DNA from: Kineosporia aurantiaca JCM 3230
GTDB taxonomy: Bacteria; Actinomycetota; Actinomycetes; Actinomycetales; Kineosporiaceae
Direction: 5' to 3'
Length of the DNA stretch: 64,000 bases
NCBI GenBank assembly: GCA_000719025.1
Contig: JODP01000003.1
Coordinates: 186,001 to 250,000, forward strand
The notes beneath the pieces are model-generated. The model was not told where the DNA came from, ran no database searches, and was given only the letters and a program-made list of their open reading frames with translations. Positions 7,452 to 14,994 of the stretch are shown piece by piece. The first letter of the stretch is position 1; every line of letters starts with the position of its first letter. Both the position numbers and the translations under genes were made by a program.

Positions 7452-8764
7452 GCCTCTCTACATTCCTGGGTCGAACTGACGGCGACGACCAGCCCCTCCT
7501 ACTGGCGGACATCTTCGACCTGCTCCTCGCGGAGCCCTCACCTGTGCGCTTCACTGCCTATGACGGCAGCGCCACCGGTCCGGTCGACGCCGAGATCACC
7601 ATCAGCCTGAACACCCCGCGGGCCGCCGCCTACATGGCGACCGCGCCGGGGTCGCTCGGGATGGCCCGCGCCTACGTCAGCGGCGATGCCCAGTTCACCG
7701 GGGTCCACCCGGGCAATCCCTACGCTCTGTTAGCAGCGATGGATCGCCTCAAGTGGCGCCGCCCGGATGTCCGCACTGCTGTGCGGATCGCCCGCAGCCT
7801 GGGCCTGAAGCGGCTGGTGCCGCCGCCGCCCCCACCGCAGGAGGCGCTGCCGGACTGGCGCCGGGTGCTGGAGGGCATGCGCCACTCCCGGACCCGCGAC
7901 GCCGAGGCCATCCACCACCATTACGACGTCTCGAACGAGTTCTACGAGATGCTCCTGGGTCCGTCGATGACCTACACCTGTGCCTGTTACCCGAACGAGG
8001 ACGCGACGCTCGAGGAGGCCCAGTTCCACAAGTACGACCTGGTCGCCAAGAAGCTCGACCTCAAGCCCGGGATGCGGCTGCTGGACGTGGGCTGCGGCTG
8101 GGGCGGCATGGTCCGGCACGCGGCCAAGCACTACGGCGTGAAGGTGCTGGGCGTGACCCTGTCGGCCGAGCAGGCCGAGTGGGCCCAGCAGGAGATCAAG
8201 CGGCAGGGCCTGGAGGATCTGGCCGAGGTCCGGTTCAGCGACTACCGCGACGTGATCGAGGGTGACTTCGACGCGGTCAGCTCGATCGGCCTGACCGAGC
8301 ACATCGGCGTCGGCCAGTACCCGGCCTACTTCGAGTTCCTGCGGAGCAAGCTGCGCCCGGGCGGCCGGTTGCTGAACCACTGCATCACCCGGCCGGACAA
8401 CATCCACGAGGCCCGGGTGAAGGGCGGTTTCATCGACCGCTACATCTTCCCGGACGGCGAGCTGACCGGCGCCGGCGGCATCATCGTCGCGCTGCAGAAC
8501 GCCGGGCTGGAGATGCGGCACGAGGAGAACCTGCGCGAGCACTACGCCCGGACCTGTGCTGCTTGGTGCGACAACCTGGTGGCGAACTGGGACGCGGCGG
8601 TCGCCGAGGTCGGCGAGGCCACGGCCAAGATCTGGGGCATGTACCTGGCCGGGTCCAGCCTGGGCTTCGACAAGCGGCAGATCGAACTGCACCAGGTGCT
8701 GGCCGTGCGGCCGGACGAGCGGGGTCGTTCGCACTACCCGCTGCGCCACACCTTCGGAGTCTGA
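7448..8764 (+). CDS. tmsB: SAM-dependent fatty-acyl methyltransferase (TmsB/BfaB, CFA-synthase family)
   Basis: A 438-residue member of the cyclopropane-fatty-acyl-phospholipid synthase family. The SAM-binding motif LLDVGCGWGG is at about residues 211-220, preceded by the family hallmark HHYDVSNEFYEMLLGPSMTYTCACY region (nt 7914-7990). Late in the protein, YPLRHTFG matches the usual CFA-synthase end. With tmsA next door it most likely transfers a methylene from SAM to the double bond of oleoyl phospholipids, giving the 10-methylene precursor of tuberculostearate. A simple cyclopropane synthase remains possible. The start is TTG at 7448 with GAGGAG upstream; no in-frame ATG lies nearby. It is followed by a strong hairpin. 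Confidence 0.85.
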   Translation: MSLSTFLGRTDGDDQPLLLADIFDLLLAEPSPVRFTAYDGSATGPVDAEITISLNTPRAAAYMATAPGSLGMARAYVSGDAQFTGVHPGNPYALLAAMDRLKWRRPDVRTAVRIARSLGLKRLVPPPPPPQEALPDWRRVLEGMRHSRTRDAEAIHHHYDVSNEFYEMLLGPSMTYTCACYPNEDATLEEAQFHKYDLVAKKLDLKPGMRLLDVGCGWGGMVRHAAKHYGVKVLGVTLSAEQAEWAQQEIKRQGLEDLAEVRFSDYRDVIEGDFDAVSSIGLTEHIGVGQYPAYFEFLRSKLRPGGRLLNHCITRPDNIHEARVKGGFIDRYIFPDGELTGAGGIIVALQNAGLEMRHEENLREHYARTCAAWCDNLVANWDAAVAEVGEATAKIWGMYLAGSSLGFDKRQIELHQVLAVRPDERGRSHYPLRHTFGV

Positions 8765-8772
8765 TCCACCGC

Positions 8773-8809
8773 CGGCCGGTTCGTAGCGTCACCACCTACG
8801 GACCGGCCG
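8773..8809 (+). terminator. Stem-loop terminator after tmsB
   Basis: A 14-bp stem (8773-8786 with 8796-8809, one G-T wobble) and a 9-nt loop, starting 9 bp after the stop codon. There is no T run, as is common for actinobacterial terminators. Confidence 0.6.
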
Positions 8810-8886
8810 CCGGATGCTCAGGGGCCGTCCGGATGACCCGCCGACCCTGAGTGATTCGCTCGGTAGCCCGATCGGGTTAACCACTG

Positions 8887-8915
8887 CTCAACTGCCAAGC
8901 CCTGGCGGCCGATAG
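8887..8915 (+). promoter_or_regulatory. Candidate flagellar-type (FliA/SigD) promoter
   Basis: CTCAA at 8887-8891, a 16-bp spacer, then GCCGATAG at 8908-8915. The GCCGATA box is the hallmark -10 of flagellar sigma factors, and the CTCA-type -35 resembles that described for motile-spore actinomycetes. It lies 71 bp upstream of the EAL-HDOD gene. Confidence 0.5.
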
Positions 8916-8986
8916 AAAGCGACGGAACCGCTCAGCCCCCCGCGGTCACCCCAACCAGCTGGACGGCCGGCGGAAACGGAGCGCTC

Positions 8987-10225
8987 GTGCACGTGGCCCG
9001 CCAGGCGATCAACGACGCCGCCGGCCATCTGTACGGCTACGAACTGCTCTTCCGCAGCTCGGCCGGGGCCACTTCGGCCGACCTGGACACCGACCGGGCG
9101 ACCACCCAGACGATCCTGGCCGCCTTCGCCGAGTTCGGGGCCGACGAGCTGCTCGGCGGCAAGCCCGGCTTCATCAACCTCACCCGCAGCTTCCTGGTCG
9201 GCGACCTGCCCCTGCCGTTCTCGCCCGAGGCGGCGGTGCTGGAGGTGGTCGAGACCATCACCCTGGACCACGAGGTCACCGTCGGGGCGCTGCAGCTGGC
9301 CCGGGCCGGCTACCGGCTGGCCCTGGACGACTTCGTCTGGAGCCCGGAGTCCGAGCCGCTGCTGGCCGTGGCCGACATCGTGAAGATCGACGTGCTGGCG
9401 ATGAGCTGGGACGAGGTGCTGTTCACGGTGGAGAAGTGCCGGCGGCACGACGTCCGGCTGCTGGCCGAGAAGGTGGAGACCGAAGAGGTCTACGACCGCT
9501 GCGTGGCCGAGGGGTTCGAGCTGTTCCAGGGCTACTACCTGGCCCGGCCGGAGACCATGTCGATCGAGACGCTGTCGCCCGGGCAGCAGCTGGCCCTACA
9601 GCTGATCGGCCGGCTCGGTGATCCGGACGCCACCACCGAGGAGATCGAGCGGGCCGTCCGACGCGACCCGGCCCTGGTCTACCGGCTGCTGCGGATCGCC
9701 AACTCGGCCGCGGCGGGCTCTTCCCGGCCGGTTTCCTCGATCCGCGACGCGCTGGTGATGGTCGGCCTGAGTCGGCTGCGGGCCTGGCTGATCCTGCTCT
9801 CCCTGGCCCCCGACGGGCGCAGCGAGAGCCAGATGATCGGCGCCCTGACCCGGGCCCGGACCTGTGAACGGGTGGCCGAGATCAGCCGCGGAGTGGCCCC
9901 GGACACCGCGTTCACCGCCGGGCTGCTGGACGGCATCGCCGAAGGCCTCGGCCTGGACTCCTCCGACCTGGTGGACCGGATGCCGATGCTGACCCCCGAA
10001 CTGACCACGGCATTGACCGGCGACGAGAACCATCCCCTGCGAAGGATCCTGGCGTCGGTCCGGGCCTACGAGCACGAGGACCTGGCCGAGGCCCGCCGGG
10101 GACCGGTGCCGTTGCAGGTGATGGCCGGGGCCTACCTGCAGGCGCTGGCCTGGACCACCGAGACCACCCGGGCCACTGCGGTCCGACGGCGGGCACCCAA
10201 GCCGGCCGGCTCGCACCGCCGTTAA
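8987..10225 (+). CDS. EAL-HDOD domain signalling protein (YuxH-like)
   Basis: A 412-residue cytoplasmic protein. Residues about 1-195 form an EAL-type domain in which the signature is YELLFRS instead of EAL. LDDF, KIDVL and EKVET segments are present in order, but several metal ligands of active c-di-GMP phosphodiesterases appear changed. Residues about 200-385 form an HDOD domain (LVYRLLRIANSAAAGSSRPVSSIRDALVMVGLSRL). Proteins of this YuxH class often bind signals rather than hydrolyse c-di-GMP. A flagellar-type promoter candidate lies upstream, suggesting a link to motility or cell dispersal. The start is GTG at 8987; another in-frame GTG at 8993 is possible. No second signalling gene is adjacent. 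Confidence 0.85.
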   Translation: MHVARQAINDAAGHLYGYELLFRSSAGATSADLDTDRATTQTILAAFAEFGADELLGGKPGFINLTRSFLVGDLPLPFSPEAAVLEVVETITLDHEVTVGALQLARAGYRLALDDFVWSPESEPLLAVADIVKIDVLAMSWDEVLFTVEKCRRHDVRLLAEKVETEEVYDRCVAEGFELFQGYYLARPETMSIETLSPGQQLALQLIGRLGDPDATTEEIERAVRRDPALVYRLLRIANSAAAGSSRPVSSIRDALVMVGLSRLRAWLILLSLAPDGRSESQMIGALTRARTCERVAEISRGVAPDTAFTAGLLDGIAEGLGLDSSDLVDRMPMLTPELTTALTGDENHPLRRILASVRAYEHEDLAEARRGPVPLQVMAGAYLQALAWTTETTRATAVRRRAPKPAGSHRR

Positions 10226-10236
10226 GCCAGACCCGC

Positions 10237-11355
10237 TCAGAACTTCGTACCGAAGTCCTGCGTCCACCACACGGTGCCGTTGCCGGCGGTCGTAGCCACC
10301 ACCCCGATGTCCTCAAAGGCGCAGTTCAGGATGTTCGCCTTGTGCCCGGCGCTGTTCATCCAGCTATTCATGACGCTCTGGGCCGCCGAGGAGCCGCTGT
10401 TGTAAGCGATGTTCTCGCCGATCGAGCTCCAGCCGCTGTACCCGGCCGCGGTGAAACGCGGACCCAGATCCTTCTCACCGGAGTAGAGGTGAGCGAGCGT
10501 GCCCTGCTGCACGGCCAGCTCGTTGTGCCGGCTCGCGGCCAGGGTTAGCGCGTTGTCCTTCGCCACCGGGTCGCAGCCGGCGCTCGCCCGTTCCTGGTTG
10601 ACCAGGTCGATCACCTTGTCGGCGAGGGCCTGATCACTGCTCGAACCGGTGTTTGAGGACGCTTCGGGCGAGTCGGCCGATGACGTCGGGTCGGTCGTGG
10701 GGTCCGGGTCGGAACCGGTGGTCGAGTCGTCCGGAGTGGCCGACGTGGACGGGGTGGCCGGGTTGTCCGGCGTCGACTCCCCAGTGGACGGGTCGGTGGA
10801 GGGGTCTGTGGACGGATCGGCCGGGTCGGCCGGGTCTGTGGATGGGTCAGCCGGGTCGGTGGACGGGTCGGCCGGGTTCGTGCTCGCGTCCGGGTCGGCC
10901 GGCGTCGTGGAGTCGCTCGGCGTAGTCGAGTCCGTCGGCGTGGACGGGTTCGTCGGCGTGGACGGGTCAGCCGGATTTGTCGGGTCCGCCGGTGTCGTCG
11001 GGTCCGACGGTGCGCCCGAGCCCGACGACGAGGTCGGAGAGACGGACGGACGATGGTGGCCGGGGGCGCGGTGCTGCTTCGAGCCACCCTTCGCCCGCTC
11101 ACCCGACCCCGGTTTCGCCGTGCTGGCCACGTCGGCCTGCGCCTCGGCCTGCGAGCGGGACCGGGTGGACGGGTCGCCGAGGGACAGGTAGCTGGAGGTT
11201 AGGTCCGTGGTCGGCGCCGGGGAAGCACTGCTGAGGAGCCCGTTGCAGGCCCAGGCGGCACCGCTGCCGCCGACGACGACGGCCGTGACCACGCCGATCA
11301 GGAGCGGCCGGAACTTCTCGGGACGGGTCAGGGACATGACCAGCAGGTTTAGCAT
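10237..11355 (-). CDS. Secreted CAP/SCP-domain protein with Asp/Pro/Ser/Thr linker
   Basis: A 372-residue exported protein. After a short N-terminal region comes a hydrophobic segment (LLIGVVTAVVVGGSGAAWA, about residues 18-36) acting as a signal or anchor. Residues about 110-235 are a low-complexity linker made of DPST, DPAD and TPxD units, probably a flexible wall-spanning stretch. The C-terminal about 130 residues form a CAP (SCP/PR1) domain: HNELA, LAHLYSGEKDLGPRFTAAGYSGWSSIGENIA, SWMNSAGHKANILN and a terminal DFGTKF segment. Bacterial CAP proteins of this kind are secreted, but their activity is mostly unknown. The start could be the first ATG at 11355 or an ATG seven codons later. It converges with the EAL-HDOD gene, 11 bp apart. 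Confidence 0.85.
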   Translation of the reverse strand: MLNLLVMSLTRPEKFRPLLIGVVTAVVVGGSGAAWACNGLLSSASPAPTTDLTSSYLSLGDPSTRSRSQAEAQADVASTAKPGSGERAKGGSKQHRAPGHHRPSVSPTSSSGSGAPSDPTTPADPTNPADPSTPTNPSTPTDSTTPSDSTTPADPDASTNPADPSTDPADPSTDPADPADPSTDPSTDPSTGESTPDNPATPSTSATPDDSTTGSDPDPTTDPTSSADSPEASSNTGSSSDQALADKVIDLVNQERASAGCDPVAKDNALTLAASRHNELAVQQGTLAHLYSGEKDLGPRFTAAGYSGWSSIGENIAYNSGSSAAQSVMNSWMNSAGHKANILNCAFEDIGVVATTAGNGTVWWTQDFGTKF

Positions 11356-11857
11356 GATCGCCGGTTAAGGCGTTGTCATATCGTTACCAAAGCGAGTGAC
11401 CCTTTGCCCGATTCGGACGAAGACTCACGAGGTCTGCATCCAGGGTTGCTCAAGCCTTGGCCTGATCGGCGTTAATCCGCGCTCCGGAAAATTCTTTTGC
11501 CCCGATAAACCTACACTCCGGCCAATAAAGGCAGCGCTGCGCAGCCGGTACGGCCGGCCACCGGTGGTCGTGGAGAGCGACCCACTGCCGGGCCCGGCCA
11601 GCTACCGATCCGAGCACCCGCGATCCCGGTCAATCGCTGACGGCACGGCCCGCGTCAGCCACCCGTAGCTCTCGCGCTGCTCTTGAATACGGCCCGGACT
11701 GCGAATCCCGGCAACAAGTTCGCCGAGGAGACGTGTCAACGAATTTGATCGGCACACGGGCCGTTAGGACCCAGGCGTTCCGCAACAGGACCCGGCTAAC
11801 TTGCGGAACCTGATGCGGGGAGAGTGTTTCCATCCTCTGATCGATCGTGGTCCAGCC
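11356..11857. other. Gene-free region with lower-GC patch and one inverted repeat
   Basis: About 500 bp upstream of the CAP gene and downstream of ohr. The part nearest the CAP gene is relatively AT-rich and probably holds its minus-strand promoter; on that strand GTCAC and GTAAC lie 8 bp apart (about 11381-11400). A perfect 9-bp inverted repeat (GTTCCGCAA 11777-11785, TTGCGGAAC 11801-11809) could form a hairpin or bind a regulator. I see no convincing gene; a 90-codon frame in it has no good start and no recognisable product. Confidence 0.5.
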
Positions 11858-11902
11858 TTCGTGATCGTGCGCCTCGCCGGAGGGGACGCGCACGATCACG
11901 AA
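11858..11902 (-). terminator. Hairpin terminator after ohr
   Basis: A perfect 14-bp stem (11858-11871 with 11889-11902) with a 17-nt loop, 8 bp downstream of the ohr stop. The arms contain GTGATC/GATCAC, so they resemble the dispersed 22-bp repeat family. Confidence 0.65.
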
Positions 11903-11910
11903 CGAAGGCA

Positions 11911-12342
11911 TCAGGCCGGGTTGGTGGTCACCACGAGCTCGACCGGGATGTTGTTGCGGGTGGCGTTGGAGTAGGGGCAGACCTGGTGCGCCGTGGCCAC
12001 CACGGACTCGGCGGTCGCCTGGTCCATCGCCGGGAAGTTCACGTTGAGCTTCACCTCGAGGGCGAAACCGCCCTGGCCGTTGGACCCGATGCCGACCTCG
12101 GCGGTCACCGAGGAGCCGGTCGTGTCGGCCTTCCGCTTGCCGGCGACGAGCTTGGCCGCGCCGTGGAAGCAGGCCGCGTAGCCGGCCGCGAAGAGCTGCT
12201 CCGGGTTCGTCTTCTCGCCGCCCGGGCCGCCCATCTCCTTCGGCACGGCCAGATCGAAGTCGACGACGCCGTCGCTGGACGCGGTGTGACCACCCCGCCC
12301 GTCACCCGTAGCGGTAGCAACAGCGGTGTAAACAGCGGCCAT
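11911..12342 (-). CDS. ohr: Organic hydroperoxide resistance protein (Ohr, OsmC superfamily)
   Basis: A 143-residue thiol peroxidase that reduces organic and fatty-acid hydroperoxides. The two active cysteines are visible: C58 in AACFHGA and C122 in VCPYSNATR, the signature pair of Ohr. The start is the ATG at 12342, which has a GGGAGG Shine-Dalgarno sequence; the open frame continues upstream to 12450 but would run through the regulator's operator. It is divergent from a TetR-type regulator, and matched operator-like sequences lie between the two. Most ohr genes are controlled by MarR-type OhrR, so TetR control is a variation. Confidence 0.92.
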   Translation of the reverse strand: MAAVYTAVATATGDGRGGHTASSDGVVDFDLAVPKEMGGPGGEKTNPEQLFAAGYAACFHGAAKLVAGKRKADTTGSSVTAEVGIGSNGQGGFALEVKLNVNFPAMDQATAESVVATAHQVCPYSNATRNNIPVELVVTTNPA

Positions 12343-12363
12343 GACAACTGCCTCCCAAGAATC

Positions 12364-12434
12364 GGACCGATCGTTCTGTCGCTCTGAACTCTGCCGCTCC
12401 GCCCATCCGTCTGTCAAGACGGAACGATCGGTTC
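12364..12434. promoter_or_regulatory. Paired operators in the ohr/TetR divergent promoter
   Basis: GGACCGATCGTTCTGTC (12364-12380) and GACGGAACGATCGGTTC (12418-12434) are near-perfect inverted copies of one another, each with a palindromic CGATCG centre. One lies close to each start. This is the expected layout for a TetR regulator repressing itself and ohr. Confidence 0.7.
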
Positions 12435-12448
12435 GATAGACTGCGGTC

Positions 12449-13030
12449 ATGGCAGCGACCGAGACGACGTCCGTCCGACCCTCGAAGGCACGCGAGCGCC
12501 TGCTGAGGACCGCCTCGGCGCTCTTCTACACCGAAGGCATCCACGAGGTGGGTGTCGACCGGATCCTGCACGAGGCTGAGGTCACCCGCTCGACCTTCTA
12601 CCGGCATTTCCCCGGCAAGGAGGACCTGGTGCTCAGTTACATCCGTTCGGTGGATGCAGCCATCCGGAGTCAGGTGGGGGCGGCCGAAGCCTCCGACCAG
12701 CCCGGCGCCCTGCTCGCCGCCCTGATCGACGAGCACGCCGAGCAGATCTGCCAACCCGGCTTCCGAGGCTGCGCCTTCATCAACGCCGCCGCCGAGTACC
12801 CGGCCGCGGACAGCCCGGTCCGTCAGGCGATCGAGGAGCACCGCAGCTGGATGCTCGGCGCGGCCACCGAAGCGTTTCGCCGAGCCGGCCACACCGAGCC
12901 CGAGCGGGCCGGCCGACGGTTCATGCTGCTTCGCGACGGCGCCATGATCTCCGGCTACCTGCACGACCCGGAGGCCGCCCGCACCACCCTCCGCGAAGGC
13001 GTCGAAGACCTCCTGACCCCCACCTCGTGA
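12449..13030 (+). CDS. TetR/AcrR-family regulator, probably of ohr
   Basis: A 193-residue repressor. The N-terminal helix-turn-helix spans about residues 12-60 (VGVDRILHEAEVTRSTFYRHFPGKEDLV). The ligand domain contains the segment CQPGFRGCAFINAAAEYP with two cysteines seven residues apart, a pattern shared by a common actinobacterial TetR subgroup. Those cysteines could sense peroxide directly, but this is only a suggestion. The gene is divergent from ohr with shared operator-like repeats, so it very likely controls ohr and itself. Confidence 0.85.
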   Translation: MAATETTSVRPSKARERLLRTASALFYTEGIHEVGVDRILHEAEVTRSTFYRHFPGKEDLVLSYIRSVDAAIRSQVGAAEASDQPGALLAALIDEHAEQICQPGFRGCAFINAAAEYPAADSPVRQAIEEHRSWMLGAATEAFRRAGHTEPERAGRRFMLLRDGAMISGYLHDPEAARTTLREGVEDLLTPTS

Positions 13031-13346
13031 CCCAGAACCACCCGAACACCTACGTGGGTTGCTGCGTCATAGATCTCGGTGATCTTCCCGACCTTCGATC
13101 TGCTCCCGAACCGCCGGGTGGTGGACAACGTGGCTAAGCCTCCAACGCCCCAAGTCTCCCTAAACCCAAACTCCCTTGGCCACCAGGCCCCAGCGATCTG
13201 CCAGGCCCGTTTGGCCGTTAGCCCCTCGGCCCGCTAACCGCTCCAGTCCGTGATCAAGCGGTGCATGATCACGGGGGCGGAACTGCATGATCACGAGAGA
13301 AGCAGGGGAGGCCGGAGACCCGGGTGGGAGGCCGTTGGGGGTGGGG
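13031..13346. other. Convergent intergenic region carrying 22-bp-family repeats
   Basis: The gap between the convergent TetR and methyltransferase genes. A forward GTGATCA (13250-13256) and two inverted CATGATCAC units (13264-13272 and 13286-13294, 22 bp apart) belong to the same family as the array at 3791. A hairpin between the forward and inverted cores could end transcription. Nothing else is recognisable. Confidence 0.6.
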
Positions 13347-14981
13347 TTATTGGAAGCGGGTGCGGGCTCGGTCTAGGCGTCGGGCCTGGAGGTGGGTGTG
13401 GGCCGCACTGAGCTGCCTCACCGTTTCCGGGGACAGGCCGAGGGTCTGGGTGAGCAGGGCTTCGTCCACCAGCTGGACTGCCTCGGCCAGCCGACCCCGG
13501 GCCAGTGCTGCGGCAACCGGCGAGCGCACTGAGCGCAAGGCGGGAGTGGCCGCCCGCAGCAGGTCGGGGGCGGGCAGGGGGAGTTGTTTGGCCTCGCTGG
13601 GCTCGAGCTTGAGCAGGCCGCCGCCGTACGACCGGCCAACCGTCTCGGCGCCGAGCAGGCTGACCGAGCTGAGCGCGGCCAAAGGAAGCAGTTCCTGGGC
13701 CCGGTCGCGGTCGGCCCCGTCGTTCAGGTGGACCCCGTGCACCGAGTTCAGGTGGTGCGCCTGCGCGGTGTTGGCCACCAGGCGGGGCGCGTCCGCGTTC
13801 ATGTAGGTCAGCAGCAGGTCGGGCGGTGGCACCAGGCGGACCTGCCACCACGGGGTTCGGATCCGGCATTTGTACGCGTTCTGCACCCCCAGCGCCTCGC
13901 CCGCCCGGACGTAGGCGACCGCAGCCGGAGACCGCTTAAGAGAGGGACGGAAAAGCCAAGTGGCGAAGCCGGTTTCGGCAAGGTCGGCAAGGTCTTGGGC
14001 GGTGAACTCCAGCCCGCGCAGATGCGAGCTCCCAGGCGGAGACAGTGGCAGCAGGTCGTCCGGGCCGAGTCCTAGGCCGGCCGCCCGTGCTGAGGTCAGG
14101 GCGAAATAGCCGTTGTTGCCGGTGACGATGCCCAACGAGACCTTGCCCCAGTCGGCCAGAACCCCGAAGGCGGGGCCCCGCAGCAACTGGTCGAAGGCCC
14201 GCAGGGGTTCGGCCGGGATCAGCGCGGGCGTCCATTTGCGATCGCCCGACGCCACCGTGAACGCCTCGAAGACCGGCTCGGTCGGGAGCATTTCGAGCGC
14301 GGCCGCGTTCTGCACCTGCAATGTCTCGAGCCGGCCCACCCCTGGCGCGCCGAAGCCGTCGGCCAGCACCAGCACAATCTCGGTCACTACCCCTGGGAAG
14401 ACCCGCTCGGTGAAGGCCACGAGCCGGACCTGGGCGAAGCTGCGCAACAGGTACTCCCGCACCGGCGCCGCGTAGTTCACGCTGAACAGCTCGGCCGGCA
14501 GCACCAGCCCCAGTCGTCCGCCCGGCCGCAGGAACCGGGCCGCATGCACGGTGAACGCCGCCCAGCTGGAGGCGAAGCCGGTCAGCCGAACCCCGGCCCG
14601 CCGGGCTGCGGCCTGGGCCCGGGCCCGATCGGCGCCGGTGAAGTCGTGATACCGGACGTAGGGCGGGTTCCCGATCACCGCGTCGTAGTCTCCGGACGGC
14701 TCCAGGGTGAAGAAGTCCGCGGTTCGCACCGAGGCCGCGACACCGGTCGCGGCCAGGGCCGAACGGGCCGCCGAGGCCGACGCGGGGTGCAGCTCGACGC
14801 CGTCCAAAAGCCATCCGGAACCACCCGACTCGGCCGCTGCGAGCAGGAACGCCGCCTCCCCCGAAGACGGCTCGAGCACCCGCCCGGTGGGCCCGCGCAG
14901 GGCCCACCGGGTGACGTACCGGGCGATCGGGCCGGGGGTGAAGAACGCACCTCGCGCCTTGCGCCCACCGACCGTGGTCAC
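13347..14981 (-). CDS. Solitary N6-adenine DNA methyltransferase
   Basis: A 544-residue class I methyltransferase. The SAM-binding motif VLEPSSGEAAFLLAA is near residue 35, followed by acidic motif II (DGVELHP) and the catalytic motif IV GNPPYVRYH near residue 107. NPPY with motif I before it indicates an N6-adenine enzyme of the gamma (M.TaqI-like) arrangement. The C-terminal half has a target-recognition-type region (KVSLGIVTGNNGYFAL... KCRIRTPWWQV). No restriction endonuclease gene is adjacent, so it is either an orphan epigenetic enzyme or an Eco57I-like leftover. The start is GTG at 14981, 13 bp after the sulfatase stop, so the two are probably one operon. Confidence 0.82.
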   Translation of the reverse strand: MTTVGGRKARGAFFTPGPIARYVTRWALRGPTGRVLEPSSGEAAFLLAAAESGGSGWLLDGVELHPASASAARSALAATGVAASVRTADFFTLEPSGDYDAVIGNPPYVRYHDFTGADRARAQAAARRAGVRLTGFASSWAAFTVHAARFLRPGGRLGLVLPAELFSVNYAAPVREYLLRSFAQVRLVAFTERVFPGVVTEIVLVLADGFGAPGVGRLETLQVQNAAALEMLPTEPVFEAFTVASGDRKWTPALIPAEPLRAFDQLLRGPAFGVLADWGKVSLGIVTGNNGYFALTSARAAGLGLGPDDLLPLSPPGSSHLRGLEFTAQDLADLAETGFATWLFRPSLKRSPAAVAYVRAGEALGVQNAYKCRIRTPWWQVRLVPPPDLLLTYMNADAPRLVANTAQAHHLNSVHGVHLNDGADRDRAQELLPLAALSSVSLLGAETVGRSYGGGLLKLEPSEAKQLPLPAPDLLRAATPALRSVRSPVAAALARGRLAEAVQLVDEALLTQTLGLSPETVRQLSAAHTHLQARRLDRARTRFQ

Positions 14982-14994
14982 CCCGGGCCGATTG

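Noticed and set aside
11356..11600. c-di-AMP (ydaO) riboswitch upstream of the CAP gene
   Set aside because: Such riboswitches often precede wall-hydrolase genes in actinobacteria, but the conserved core segments were not found on the minus strand.
11396..11668. 90-codon frame in the gap upstream of the CAP gene
   Set aside because: No Shine-Dalgarno sequence, no domain, atypical composition; the region is better explained as a promoter area.
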